Shown: positions 32,778-45,684 of the stretch, one piece after another
Layout of the letters: every line of letters begins with the position of its first letter
Position numbering within the stretch: the first letter of the stretch is position 1
Origin: Euptelea pleiosperma
Taxonomy: Eukaryota > Streptophyta > Magnoliopsida > Ranunculales > Eupteleaceae
Length of the DNA stretch: 64,000 nt
Reading direction: 5' to 3'
Assembly: GCA_035048495.1 (NCBI GenBank)
Contig: CM068549.1
Location: 8,291,822-8,355,821 of the forward strand
Position numbers and translations under genes: made by a program
Notes under the pieces: model-generated
What the model saw: only the letters and a program-made list of their open reading frames with translations
The model's database searches: none
Told to the model about the DNA's origin: nothing

Positions 32778-34366
32778 TGGTATTCGCTCAAAATTACTTA
32801 TTTTAAGCCATTATCCTTATAGTGATGTCGCATTCTCCTATGTAAAACTTGTCTTTTCATTGACTTTTCTACGTAAGAGTTTCTTCCATTGTATAGAACG
32901 CATTCTTCAGACGAAAATTGACTATTTGCATAAAATAAACGCATTTCGGATAGTCCAATATCAAGCCGTTTTAGTTGAATCTCATTACGTGCTTTTTCAA
33001 TTGTAGGAGAGCCTATCATGCGATTCTCGAGGACTGGTGGGCCCACTATCAACCACAGAAGACTTCTATCAAAGCTTAAAGAGCCAGCAGGCTAGGATAA
33101 AAAGATAGAAGACATGTACGGGCAAAGCTGGAGGATCGTAGAGCCGGAACAAAGACTAAGGGAGAGAAGAATAGCTGGAGACCAAGAAAATGACTTAGGT
33201 GTTAAAGGCCACACCAATTGACATCAAAGGATAAGTTTGACTTATTGGTGGAGCGGACAATAGAGAATAAAGAAGACCAGGGTTCAAGACGCTCAAAGGC
33301 TTTTGTTTTTGTACTTTTTCTCTCACCTCTCTCCTATTTCTCACTTTATCTATTTTGGCCCATGACCTAAGCCCATGACCCATGCCCATACCCATGACCC
33401 ATGACCCATGCCCATACCCATGACCCATGACCCATGCCCATGCTCATACCCATTAGCAATTAGAAGAGAGAATCGATCTCACTTGACCGATTCTTCTATC
33501 CCCCATCTCTCTCTTCCCTAACTAACCCATTCCCAACCGTTGGATCTAGAGAGATCCAACGGTCATTATTTTTACAACAAGCAAAAAAAAAAAAGTCTAT
33601 AAGAGATCTACGATCTCTTCTTCTTAGGTTGGTTCCCTCCCCCTTCTCTTCCTCTCTTTCTTCTTTCTTTCTCTTCTTCTTCACCCTTCTTCTCCGGCGA
33701 ACAACTCCCGCGAGCTCACCATTAACGCCTCCACCTCGAGGTGCAAAGCGTCAAACAACAACGTCTCCTTGCTACCCATTCCATCCACCACAATCAAAGG
33801 CTACAATCCTCAATCCTATTGAAGTCTATCCAATCGAAGTGGCACCATCTATCTCTTCAATGGTAAGCTTCTCTCTAACCTTCCTACCTTCTTTCTCTCT
33901 CTTCTTTCCCTTTCTACCTTTACATGCTTTCTAGGATAATATTTTAATGGCTTTCTAGATTAATTTGGTTTAATGTTATTTATGTTGTAAAGCATTTGGA
34001 CAAGCATTGTAAGCATTTGTTTTTAGTTTAATGAACAAATTTTAAATTTAAGTTTAAGTTGTTTTCATTTATTGTGTTTTTCGTTCTCGTTTCACTTATG
34101 TTTTTTTCATTCTAATAGTTTTAACAACAATCTCAAGCATATTTTAAATCAACCTCCACCATTCTCACCCTTCCATTTATTCCGAGCATTTTCTGATTAT
34201 TCTTGTTTCTTATTGTGCTAACTAATCCCGAGTGCGGACGATATCCGACACGAGCCACTGTGCAAGTCTGCTTATTTGCAGATTAAGTGAAGCAATTTGG
34301 AGAAATTACAAATATTGTTGAAATCAAGGGTTTCCGATCCAATGACACGGGAAAACCTTAATTTCA
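32778..34366 (+). repeat. 5' LTR of D (short form, 1589 bp)
   Basis: Starts TGGTATTCGCTC (variant of TGATATTCGCTC) and ends CCTTAATTTCA. It holds the ATGGGT minisatellite (inverted, 33356-33452), a TATA-like CTATAAGAG near 33597 followed by CT-rich sequence, and the U5 block GAGTGCGGACGATATCCGAC near 34228. Confidence 0.85.
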
Positions 34367-34368
34367 AA

Positions 34369-34387
34369 TGGCGTCGTTGCCGCTCGG
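34369..34387 (+). other. Primer-binding site of D
   Basis: TGGCGTCGTTGCCGCTCGG starts 2 bp after the LTR. Its first 14 bases resemble the tRNA-Asp-type PBS (TGGCGCCGTTGCCG) known from Athila elements; the 3' part differs. The F copy has TGGCGCCGCTGCCGCTCGGG. Confidence 0.65.
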
Positions 34388-35887
34388 TTGACAGAATTGC
34401 AAAAAGATGAATAGGAATTCGGAAAGCTGCTTAATCTTGAAGATTTGATCCAAATCAAAAACTTTCAATTTTATTTTTCCCATTTTCCACTTATTATTTT
34501 AATGCCTCGGACGGCCGAGTGCAAAGTTGTAATAACTTAGGGATTCATTTTTTCTCTTTTAGAATAATTGCTAGATAATTAATTAATTAAAAAAATACAA
34601 AAAATATTAGGGTCAGATTTCAATTCTGTTATTTCTAGTTAGATCACCATTGGTTATTTGATTTATTTTGGAAGGTTTCCAACTCCGGGTAATTCAAAAG
34701 TAGATATTTCCGAACCCTAATTCGGGAATAGTTAAAGTTGAATTTCAAACCCTAATTGGAACTAATTCACAATACCAGCCCTAAATCATTGCCTGTTTCT
34801 TGAAATCCCAAAGGGGGTATACCTTTCAAATCCATACCATAGACCATTGTGGACTAACATGATTGTGGATTGCGATTACTAAGGGAGCGAAAGCTCAAAG
34901 AGGTGGAGTCGGGCCCAAGCCCATTTGGATACCCCTCCCTATCTCACAGAGGAGACCCCATGCGTAGCTAATGGGCAGGTAAGTGTCTACACCTCGCCTT
35001 GAGTGTGATCTTGATAATTGTGCAAATATTGTGCCGATTGTCTATTTGCTTTCGCAAACATTATCGGAACTGCTTGGTTTGATCGTAATAAAATACATTA
35101 AAGAGCAAACCCAACTCTAACTTGAAACTGGTGGGATTTCATCACTCACCTCATCATTCCAGCTTTTGTGCAACCACAGCAAAAACTTAAAGCCTAATTA
35201 GATCGGTGTTCAAGGACAACTCCACATAAAGCGACCCCTTCAAAGATCAAGTCGATTAAGTCCATGAGTGCGGGTCCCTGTTATCTAACATACCCATAGG
35301 TCTCTACTACCCAAGTATACCGAGCTCATAAGTGGCATCCTTGATTGTCTGTTGGATTAGCTTACTGTCGGATTAGGAACACGAACCAACCCTAGCTCCT
35401 CTTCTGGGAAAACTCATCTTCACGCTTGACAAATCCGGTTAGTCTGGGGTGTACTTAAGTCAGCCGATGTGCCGCACGTCTGTCTAGGCTTTGGATTATC
35501 TTGCAGTCAACTTGAGTTAGTACTAGCGGATTTGCTTTGAAAAATGTATCCTGGTGAGAACCTACAGAGTGAAAAGTTGGTCCGGCGGGTAATTGAAGAT
35601 AAACCAGTGGTCCACCCACTGTAATAATCTACATTATCCCTACACTAACAAGATAATTCATAATACTATCCTAATTGTTTAGGTTAAGATTATCTATTGC
35701 TCTGTGCGCATCATTTAGGCTCATTCGGTTTCATAACCTCTTGCCGACTCTAGGGGCTTGCTTTTTGAAGCATATGCCCATTTGGATTTGAACCAGCCCG
35801 ATACAGATTCGATCTGAGAGTCAGTTTACCACAACGCTCTCTTTCACCTAATCTATCTCCCTCCTCTGAGAGACTCACATCTCTCTG
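34388..35887 (+). promoter_or_regulatory. Long 5' leader of D with conserved block and splice donor
   Basis: About 1.5 kb, non-coding. 34860-34995 is strongly conserved with H and F (GAAAGCTCAAAGAGGTGGAG then TCGGGCC.AAGCCCATT.GG). It contains CAG/GTAAGT with donor GT at 34979-34980. It may hold packaging or splicing signals. Confidence 0.55.
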
Positions 35888-37629
35888 ATGGATGCTGAAC
35901 GGCCTCTATTCGAGACCTACCAAAATTTCTTTGAAGATCTAGGAGATAACTCTGAGCACTGGTATACCAATCCTGCGTGTAGTCATGATACTCCAGTCTC
36001 ACAGAGTTCCGTAGGATATGAAGTAAAGAGCGATTCAGTGCTAACATCCCTACTTAAGGATTTGAAAATATCAGTTTCCGCCCTTGATGTTGCGGTCCAG
36101 AAGCCTGTTTATTACTACAAATTTGTGGGATATTCCCCTCATGTCCAAGAAGAGGTCTATAATTTTAGTACATTTGAACCTCTGCTGTAGACCTCCTACA
36201 ATAACATGTATTATCCGGACAATGGAAGTCACAATAACTTTGAATGGAACAACAGTCTTTTCTCTAACAGCATCTGCAACAGGATATGTATCATTCCGGG
36301 CTTCACCAACCCTGTGGACAATATGATGAGCAGTACTCACAGTTGCAGTACCAACCAGATCTATAGACTGAATATTTTGGTCAACAGTGGACCCCGCAGG
36401 ATTTTCAGAGTTAGCAGGTAGTCCCAGAGTCACTTCCATCCTATAACTTTCATACTCAGTCAGACTACATTCAAGAGTTGGCACCTCAGCTTCCATTAGC
36501 TGAACCGCCATAGTCTGCTACTAAACCTAGTCTAGAAGAACTCCTCTCGCAATACATCATCCAACAACAGCACTCCATGGAGAGCTTGGAACACCATCTT
36601 GGTGAGTTAGAATCTGAGAGAGAGGAAGTCAACTTCACTAGCCAACCTATGGCTTATCTAGAGGGGAATACCATGGCCACAGTCCGTAATGACGAGTCGC
36701 ACAACTGGACCCTGTACCAGCCTTTACAAAAGGAAATTGAGGATATTGCAAACAATGGATCGGACAACAATATTAATGAGCCAGAGTCTCCATCTTCGGT
36801 GTCCTTAGAAGCACCAAATTTTGAACCTCTCCCAGATGAGCAAATTTCTCCATCTACCTCTGTTATTTTTATCTGAGACTCTGAAGAAGCTATTCATAAC
36901 ACTGAGATGTGTCTTGACTATAGGATCCCAATTGGACTAGACTTAACCATCCCCACCACCCTTGGAGTGTGCAACAATCATGATAAACTTGTGTTTCCGT
37001 CTATTGTGCCCTTAAAGGCAACTACTTCTGCACCGAGCACAGAGATACCCATATCCATCTCTATCTTTGATGATTCTACATCTGCACTGGATGCAGACAT
37101 TCCTACCATTGAGAAGTATTTAGAAAATGGGATTCCAGCTTCCCTGGACCTACCATTCCCCACCGAGGATAAACACATTGAGTGCAGGGATTGGAACATC
37201 CCTTTCACATTAGGAAACCTCGAGGAAGAGGTCCACAGTTTTGACCCGCCACCATACGTCGATGTTGTCAATAAACCGTGTGCCATAGAGAGTCTAATTG
37301 AAGACTCTCCCGAGAAAACTTTACCTAAGTGTCTAGAACACTTTGAGCCTAACTTCATCTTGGAGTCAGACAATTTTGGTATTACTGATCTGGAAGTGTC
37401 TGCTCCATTCAGATATATTTCCGCTAGACTAAATGAGTATGCAGCTCTGCTAACCATGGTCAGAGGACCCACTACTACTCTCCTCTCAGTTTTCACTGAG
37501 AAGCTTCGCTCCATCCCCGCTAAACTAAATGTTTTTACGGGTCTGTTCAGAGCACTTACTATACTTTTCTCAGTTTACACTGAGAAAGACCTGTTCTACA
37601 CAAATATGCCTAGACAAGGGATAGAATAA
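35888..37629 (+). pseudogene. Gag remnant and downstream ORF of D
   Basis: 35888-36190 starts MDAERPLFETY and jumps to a segment equivalent to residues after the capsid core of H (HWYTNPACSHDTPVS), so about 170 residues of gag core are gone. After a TAG at 36188-36190 and a frameshift, the second part (36577-37629) is open except for one TGA at 36874-36876. It starts with a coiled coil (SMESLEHHLGELESEREEVNF), passes through an acidic Ser/Pro-rich region and ends with two repeats (LNEYAALL..LSVFTEKLRS, LNVFTGLF..FSVYTEKDLFY). Function unknown. Confidence 0.6.
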
Positions 37630-37642
37630 CAGTCTCTATTCC

Positions 37643-40600
37643 AGAAAGTAACATTTTTCCACATCGTTGGTTACGGAAACCCTAACTTCAATATATTTTT
37701 AATTATCCAAGACTTTTAACCTGTAGAATGAGCAATTTTGTAAAGTGGCTTGTGTCGAATGTTGATCCGTACTCGGGTTAGGGTGATGCAATTAAGAACA
37801 AAATACTACAAAATTTCCTTAAGAAGTGGTGATATGATGAGAGAATGATCAGTGATTTAAAATCAGCTTTTGTTTTTAGAGAGAGAATCACAATTAATTT
37901 AAATGAAAGCAATAGAAATCAAAATAATATTTTTTAACAAACCAATATCACTCATAGAATTCAAATTCTTACAATGCTCAAAAACATTAAACAAACACTA
38001 GAAATTCAAAAGAACTAACAATTAATCTAGAGAGAGAAAGATAGAGGACCTAGAGAAAGAAACTTGGTAAAGAGAGAGAGAAAAAAACTAAAATGTAGAG
38101 AGAGAAAGTGAAACTAAAGGGGTTTCCTAGAGAAAGAAAGTAGGCTAGAGAGAGAAATTGAGGATTACCTCAAATACTAACCAATGAAATGGTGATCGGA
38201 GACCGGCCCTTGATGGGGAGTGGGTTGCACGGAGAGGAAGATGGTGGTGTGGACGAATATAAAACTATTGAGGGCAGCATTGATGTGTGTGGTGGTGGAT
38301 GGAGCGGTGCTGCAGTGCAACAAGCGATGATGGAGGGCGACGATGCAGATGGGTGAACCAGCATGAAGCGCAGCAAGAAGACGGCTGGACGGTGTGGAGA
38401 TGGGGGCGTGAGAGATGGACGGTGGCTGGTGGCTGTGGTAGGCGATCCAATCAGGTGAGAGATATGCCTCTCCCTCGTTCTCTTTTCTTCTTCTTACCTC
38501 CTTTTTTTTTCTTTTTGATGCGGTTTGAAATAAGATAGATGGGAAGAGAGTTGAGGACAGGCTGAAGGAAAAACGATGTGGGTTGCTGCTGGGATTGAAT
38601 GAGAAAAAAATGGATTTGTGGAGCGGCAAGGGTATTGGACAGAAACGTGGTTGAGTGGAGAGGGGTGACGGTTGGTTTTTTTTTTTTTTTTTTTTTTGAG
38701 AAGTTTTCTTTGCAGAAAACGTGGGGGGCCAGATTAGAAAGTGGGGGAGAATGAATGAGGCGTTGGGGAGGAGTTTGCACCAGCAGGTGCATTCATGTAA
38801 AGCACCAGAGAAGGTTGCAGGCATTGATTTGCAGGTCCATCTGTGAGATGCAAAACCGTGAATGGATGAAGAAGGAGGTGGATCCGATCGACTTGCAGAT
38901 CATGGGATCTTGGAGAAGATCTGGTCTGAGCAGCAACTTGAGTGCAAGACCATGAAATTTGTAGGTCGTTACCTGATCTCCAGGAATTGAACGACATCCT
39001 TGCTGGTTGGGAACCTTGACTAGTGAAGGTTGTGAGATACCGCCCAAATAAGGAAGAGCACGTGGTGGGAGGTGGTGAGCAGTGTTGAGGGCCTATAACA
39101 GCGGGGAAGAGGAGCTGCTGGTGTGAACAAAGACGTGGTGGACGTCCTCCAATGGCAGGTCGCACCAGTCCAGGGAGAGGAAGATAGGGGGAGGAAAAGG
39201 ATGGGAGAGTTGTTGCTGCTGGTGGAATCGCCTCCACCCAAGGTGAGAGATGGCTGGAAATAGAGGAGTAGGAGGAAGAGAGATGGAGAGCGGCTGGTGT
39301 GGAGTGAGTTGCCGTCCGTGCTGCCGGAGTCTCTGGTTTTGGCCGGAGTTGCAAACTTGCAACTCCGGCGTTGATGAAAGAAGGAGAAGAAGATGATGGA
39401 TGACCATCCAAGAGAGGGGAGGACGATGGTGTGGGTTGCACTGTCGTGCTTGCTGCTAGAGCAATTTTCGGCCCTGTTTATAAGAAGAAGAAGAAGATGA
39501 AGAACCAGTTCGCCGGAGAAGAGAAGGGAGAAGAAGAAGAGGAAGAAGAGGAAGAAGAGAAAGTGGAGAAAAGAAGGAGGAGAAGGTGGAAAACGTGGGG
39601 GGAAAGGTTTTGGGGAGAGAAAAGAGAAGAAAGGAGGGGGATTAGGGTTCAAACGAACCCTTCTCCTTCCCCTTTAAACCTCCCACTTTTCTTTAATGGA
39701 AAATGGGGTTTTTAAAAAAAATATATATATATTTTTTTAAAGGAAAACCTTACTTTTCTTTGGGGAATTTCTCCATTTAGTGGACCCCCCTTTTTTATTT
39801 AAAAACAATTAATTTAAAGCATTTGAAAATCGCGAGGTCCACTAAATGGTCGGGCTACGGGTCGATGATGATGGGCCCGGCTACTGGCCCACATGGATTG
39901 ATGATGTCCATCGTCTCACAAGATGATGTGACAGACAATTTGATGATGATCAGATGGATGGTGACTTGATTGGGACCCAGATTGGTAGATCGGATCTAAA
40001 GATCCAACGGTCCGATTGAAGATCCAACAGTCAGAAAGTTAAGGGAGATGAAACAGAGCCAATGGGCAGGAGTTCTGGGGTTACGTCAGTAGATCCGAGG
40101 ACCGAGAGATGAAGAGAGAGAGAATAAGGAGAGATGAGATAGAAAATTAGGGAGAGGAGAGAGAAAATATCAGAAAATGGAGATAAAAGTATTGGCAGAG
40201 GGGCTGGAACCCTGGTCTTCACTGTGACCATCCTCACACTTCTCCAGTAGAGTAGACCATCATTCATTGCTGACTCATGTGGCTTTAAATGCTTTGGTCA
40301 GTCTCTTAGTCCTTGGCTCTTCTACTCTCTTCATTTTTTGGGCCAGCTTTTTGGTCCTCTTATTCAGCCCATATTTGGCCCATATCTTCTAGTCATAGCC
40401 TGTGGGCTCTTTAAGCTTTGATAATGGGCTTTCATGATCGATTTTGGCCCGCAAGTCTCGAGAATAGCTTGATCGAGTTTTCTGCAAGAGAATAGCACGT
40501 AATGAGACTTGATCATAACGTCTTTATACCTAGACTTCCAGAAATGCGTTTAATGCATGCAAATATACCATTTCGTCCAGAAAAGTGTGTTCTGCGCAAT

Positions 40601-40710
40601 GAAATAGACTCTTACATAGAAAAGTGGATAATTAGAGCAGTTTTACGTAGGAGAGTGTGATAATGCTTAGAAGATAACAGTGGAAAATACGCACTTTTAA
40701 GCGAATATCA
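37643..40710 (-). mobile_element. Solo LTR C (long form) inside D
   Basis: The left end AGAAAGTAACATTTTTCC corresponds to TGAAAGTAGGGTTTTTC; the right end is TTAAGCGAATATCA. Length is 3068 bp. Target duplication ATTCC (37638-37642) and GTTCC (40711-40715) differs at one base. The D internal sequence continues on both sides, as the uninterrupted F copy near 50390-50410 shows. It contains poly-A/T and GAA tracts and the palindrome at 39343-39368. Confidence 0.87.
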
Positions 40711-41301
40711 GTTCCACCATTGAAATTGAAAGACTGCAGATTCACTCAGTCTCCATGAGTTTTAACCTGGTTGGGGGTACTTGATATACCCCCATCATGT
40801 CTGGCCGAAGATGTAAAACTTAGCACTTTCGGAAAGGCAATTCCGGTATTCCTAGAGTACATGAGTCTCACGCATTTGTTATTACTTGATAACATACTCC
40901 CTGAACCTTTGCATCATCATTATCGGTTTTCTATCATTTTATGTCCCGGTCATTAGCACCAAGGACGATGCTATATTTTGGTTGGGGGTGGGGTAACAAG
41001 TTTTCATTTTGATAAAAAAAAATGAGAAACCTTTTGTTTTTGGGTGTGATTTCATGTGATTTTCGAAAATGCCCTAACTTGATAAGTAAAAAGTTTTCGG
41101 AAAGTCTATTTATTGAAAAGGATGTCTACTTTGAAAAATCACTAATTAGCTATTAATTCAGTTTGAAAGCAAACATTACTACAATGGATTGAAAAATCTT
41201 TGAAAACTCAGATCCAGCAAAAATGTTCACATATCAACGTGAGAATTATTCGAAATTTAGATTATCGAGAGATTTAAGAAGAACAATTGTGGAGACCTAA
41301 C
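40711..41301 (+). other. 3' non-coding region of D, first part
   Basis: Homologous to F 50390-49720 in reverse. Hairpin GCACCA-AGGA-CGATGC at 40956-40971 (two mismatched pairs) is followed by the polypurine-like GGTTGGGGGTGGGG near 40980. No protein signal is convincing. Confidence 0.55.
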
Positions 41302-42842
41302 TATGGGTGCCGTATTTTCCAGCAAGTTAAATATTGACGCGTGTCACAGGCTCAGCACGTGCGGTGTTAAAAAGATGACGCATGTTAATAGACAGCACGC
41401 GAGAGTAAATGCGCCGGACGCATCATCAGGAGCCATAAACTGCCCATCGTGTCACACGATTTCCATTAATTGGAAATGCCACGTGTCAGGGTAGAATGAT
41501 CGACACATGGAAGTGATGCTGACAGAATATACTAACTTCTTAGCCTTTAATATGTCGGGAAGTATTCAATCTTGCCCGACATATTTATTGTTGGATCTCA
41601 TCTCGCCAAGATCAACTGGATAGACGGGATCTTTACAATCTTATCCCGGCAAGGTCACCAGACTTACTTGACGGGATCTTTTACAATCTCATCCCGACAA
41701 GATCAACAGGCTTGACGGGACATATAGCAATCTCATCCCGACAAGATCAACGGGCTTGACGGGATCTATTACAATCTCATCCCGACAAGATCAACAGGCT
41801 TGACGGGACATATAGCAATCTCATCCTGACGAGATCAACGGGCTTGACGGGATCTATTACAATCTCATCCCGACAAGATCAACAGGCTTGACGTGATCTA
41901 TTACAATCTTATCCCAACAAAGGTCAACGGACTTACTTGACAGGATTTATTACAATCTCATCCCGACAAGATCAACAGGCTTGACGGGACATATAGCAAT
42001 CTCATCCTGACGAGATCAACGGGCTTGACGGGATCTATTACAATCTCATCCCGACAAGATCAACAGGCTTGACGTGATCTATTACAATCTTATCCCAGCA
42101 AAGGTCAACGGACTTACTTGACGGGATTTATCTCAATTGTATCCCGACAAGATCATATGACTGGCTGGAAGCATATATCCCTACAAGGTCACCAGACTTA
42201 CTTGACGGGATCTATTTCAATCTCATCCCGGCAAAGCCAGATAAGGTCAAATACCACGTGGCAGGATCTCTTACATACGAGGTAAGTATTCTGAACACAA
42301 TCAATTTCTTAACTAATGAACATTGGCCACATGGCAGCTAGTTGAACTATCACGAATTCGACATCCCCTTATTCGAATACCTGACACGAAGGATGCCACC
42401 TCAGTATCACTTCAGTTATTTCAGGTATAACCGAATCAAGGAAGTCAAGATATAACCATAAGATTCTGTTTTATAACAGAATCCATCTGAGTCATCATTG
42501 ACTGATAAATGACTTGACACGTGGAAGGTGAGTCACGCTCTTTCTAAGGTTATAAATATGAAACCCTCAGAACTGAGAAGAGGATCTTGCTCTCCAGATC
42601 CAGATAGCCTAAACTCTGAAACCTTTTACTATTTTCGTGAAACCTGTTACATTTCCTAAGCTGACTTGAGCGTCGGAGCCTTGTCAACAGGTACAACCAA
42701 ATCTCATCTGGAGATCATCCTATCCTTCGCAGAGGAGAAAGCAGTTTCATCCTGGAGCATCAGAATCGTCCGATCATCACCAAAATCCGAATCGTCTGAC
42801 CTCGAAGATTGTGTGGGTTAGATCAGATATTTTTCCCCCACA
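41302..42842 (+). mobile_element. Solo-LTR-like insertion L in D
   Basis: A 1541-bp segment absent from the same place in F and H, flanked by CTAAC at 41297-41301 and 42843-42847. It begins TATGGGTGCCG and ends TTTTTCCCCCACA. TATAAATATGAAACC near 42551 followed by a leader-like stretch fits an LTR promoter. A first dinucleotide TA instead of TG is odd for an LTR. No relative elsewhere in the window. Confidence 0.65.
41600..42245 (+). repeat. 44-bp tandem repeat array with higher-order copy
   Basis: Unit: TCATCCCGACAAGATCAACA followed by GGCTTGACGGGATCTATTAC and AATC. Clean 44-bp steps start at 41689, 41733, 41777 and 41821. A block of about 180 bp (41791-41940) recurs almost unchanged at 41972-42121, a recent higher-order duplication. 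Confidence 0.9.
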
Positions 42843-44075
42843 CTAACCCAGTGAGCTTTTGAGCTTTTCATTATTTCTGAGGGTTATAAAATTATTCTGA
42901 GTCACATGATGACTCACAATTCTTCTAGTCCCCAAATATTTCCATTGAGTGGTCTCATTAACCTTTGCTTTGGTCATGGAACTTAGAACGACATCAAATT
43001 CAGATTATTATATAAAGAACCTTCTCTATATCCATTCGAGACATCGAAGATGAAAGTATAAACCCTAGAAAATGATATAGGCCATCTTTCTAGCCAATCA
43101 GACCTTTTAGCTTCCCTAACATCTATACTGTTAGAAACCATTTTTTGAGCCTGTTGATGAAAACCTTTTCTTGTTAACCCATCAACCAAAAACCCAATCC
43201 CAAAAAAGAGTTCAATATGATAACCTACTTCTGAGAGGGATCAAAGAGTATTTGGTATGATTACACCATAAAAAGATAGTAACCAAGAAAGGAAAAGAAA
43301 ACAAATGGTTCGAGCTGAAAAGAAACACGATCAGAAAGAAAGATGGAAAGGTTGAAGAATAGCCAAAAAGACAGAAAATTGAAAAAAGAAAAGAAGAAAA
43401 GTCAAGGAAATATTAGCCCTGGAAAAAGTTGCAAAGAATAGTGAAATACCCTCTCTGAATTTTTGAATACTAGAATATCCTTCTTTTCTGAACCTATCCT
43501 AAGCCTCGATACATCCTATGCACGTCCTATTTGATTCTAGATTTGTACCATCCTCAAGTGTAGAGAATAGAAAAAAGAGAAATTATAGAGTTTGATATGA
43601 CGTTCTTAAGTGATATGACATTTCAATCATGAGATCTTCTTAAATCTTCTTATACCCTCCATTCAAGAACTATATATGTGAGACGTTTGCCAGTTTTTAT
43701 ATTCATCTCCTCACATATAGTTTGAGAGAAAAGTATAAAACCATTTCTGAGTGGTATACAAGTGAAGATTGAGATCGAGGCATAGAGTCTCTAAGGAGAT
43801 CTAGATATCTCTACTGCCAGATAAGGATGATGTTGAACACACACACACACTGAGTTTGAGTAATCTTTTGTTTGAAGGTCCATTTGAAGAAGTGTTGCAT
43901 TTTGCTGATTAGTTCTAATTTGTGAATGATTTCTTGCATCTTTAAAATAATCTGACAAAATGGAGTTTTTTCTGAGTAATGCAAATAAGTTTTCTAGCAT
44001 GTTATGCCTAGCCCTCTTTCGCTCACTTAATTCGCAATAATTGCCAAGGATTGGCAATATGCTAGTTGGGGGTTG
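42843..44075 (+). other. 3' non-coding region of D, second part
   Basis: Homologous in reverse to 13768-14720 of H and partly to 48413-49700 of F. It ends in TTGGCAATATGCTAGTTGGG then GGTTG, a candidate polypurine tract directly before the 3' LTR. The CACACACACACAC tract is near 43838. Confidence 0.6.
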
Positions 44076-45007
44076 TGATATTCGCTAAAAAGTGCTTATT
44101 TTAAGCCATTATCCTTATAGCGATGTCGCATTCTCCTACGTAAAACTTGTCTTTTCGTCGACTTTTCCACGTAAGAGTTTCTTCCATTGTATAGAACGCA
44201 TTCTTCAGACAAAAATTGACTATTTTCATGAAATAAATGCATTTCGAATAGTCCAGTATCAAGCCGTTTTAGTTGAATCTCATTACGTGCTTTTTCAATT
44301 GCAGGAGAGCCTATCATGCGATTCTCGAGGACTAGCGGGCCCACTATCAACCACAGAAGACTTCTATCAAAGCTTAAAGAGTCAACATGCTAGGATAAAA
44401 AGATAGAAGACATGTACGGGCAAAGCTAGAGGATCGTAGAGACGGAACAAAGACTAAGGGAGAGAAGAATAGCTGGAGACCAAGAGAAGGACTTAGGTGT
44501 TAAAGGCCATACCAATTGATATCAAATGATAAGTTTGACTAATTGGTGGAGCGGACGAGAGAGAATAAAGAAGACCAGGGTTCAAGACCCTCAAAGGCTT
44601 TTATTTTTGTACTTTTTCTCTCACCTCTCTCTTATTTCTCACTCTATCTATTTTGGCCCATGACCTAAGCCCATGACCCAAGCCCATGACTCATGACCTA
44701 AGCCCATGACCCATGACCCATGCCCATGCCCATGCTCATACCCATTAGCAATTAGAAGAGAGAATCGGTCTCACTTGACTGATTCTTCTCTCCCCCATCT
44801 CTCTCTTCCTTAACTAACCCATTCCCAACCGTTGGATCTAGAGAGATCCAACGGTCATCATTTTTACAACAAGCAAAAAAAAATTTATAAGACTTGGGTT
44901 GGTTCCCTCCCCCTTCTCTTCCTCTCTTTCTTCTTTCTTTCTCTTCTTCTCCACCTTTCTTCTCCGGTGAGCAACTCCGGCGAGCTCATCATTAACGCCT
45001 CCACCTC
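44076..45007 (+). repeat. 3' LTR of D, truncated by repeat E
   Basis: Starts TGATATTCGCTAAAAAGTGC and parallels 32778-33748 of the 5' LTR up to ACGCCTCCACCTC. It then switches to TGTCACGCCCCGAAT at 45008. Confidence 0.87.
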
Positions 45008-45684
45008 TGTCACGCCCCGAATCTAGATACCCTGATACGATCCAAAAATTCATGGATCGACCCGTACCCGAACGCAGAAGTGATCCATAAATGTCCCCTA
45101 GTGGTCCAATTAGGTCAATTAGACAACTAAGGTTCATTCGAAAACCCACTACGTAAAAAAGAGTTTAGATGTAGAAAATAAATAATTAAAATAATTCATA
45201 ACTCAAACAATTCAATCAATCAATTAAGTATAAAGAGATGGAGATGAGAACATGCTCTCAATCAAAGGACTACATGCCCGTTAAAATAAATAAGTAATAT
45301 TTTAAAACAATCAAAATAAAGTCTTCTAAAGTATGGGATCGACTCCCAAATCCTCGCCGATCTCCTCAAATGCACCAGAGTCTTTCGTCTCAAAATCATC
45401 TCACGTACCCGGCTCCTTAAAATCTGAAAATGGTATCGGTGTAGCACCATGAGCCGAGGCCCAGTAATACAATAGTGTGCATGGTATGATATCATACTAT
45501 AAAAGTTTTTAACCAAGGTATGCATCTCAATCATATAATAAGGATGACATGAATATGATATGAATGCAAGTGAGTACGGGATGCCAATGCAACTAGTACC
45601 CATAACCACATAGGGTCTCCATCTCCTTCCTGCACTGGGAGCGGTCTCATTGACCCATCTACAGGATATAATAACATCTGGGGC
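45008..45684 (-). mobile_element. LTR-like repeat E1, part before F
   Basis: Begins TGTCACGCCCCGAATC, the inverse of an LTR end GGGGCGTGACA common in plant elements. It is closely similar to 56770-57441 (E2). It is interrupted by element F, with GGGGC (45680-45684) repeated at 56747-56751. Confidence 0.75.

Larger units (their letters stand above)
32778..45007 (+). mobile_element. Athila-like non-autonomous retrotransposon D
   Basis: 5' LTR 32778-34366, PBS, leader, gag remnant plus downstream ORF (35888-37629), solo LTR C (37643-40710), hairpin/polypurine-like tract, 3' non-coding region with insertion L, and 3' LTR from 44076, cut at 45007 by repeat E. The left target-duplication candidate is CTGTC (32773-32777). 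Gag core and pol are absent. The two LTRs differ at several per cent of sites in the first 200 bp, so D is clearly older than F. Confidence 0.85.

Noticed and set aside
36978..37514. Minus-strand frame opposite the D ORF, and its counterpart at 50566-51186 in F
   Set aside because: Antisense shadows of the homologous plus-sense ORF; the sense frame explains conservation between D, F and H.
40771..40956. Small conserved frame (starting MGVLDIPPSCLAEDVKL) shared with 50142-50339
   Set aside because: Similarity is at nucleotide level around the 3' hairpin region, the frames end differently, and H lacks it; more likely conserved non-coding sequence.
41600..42245. CRISPR-like array
   Set aside because: Units are contiguous 44-bp tandem repeats without unique spacers, in a plant LTR context.
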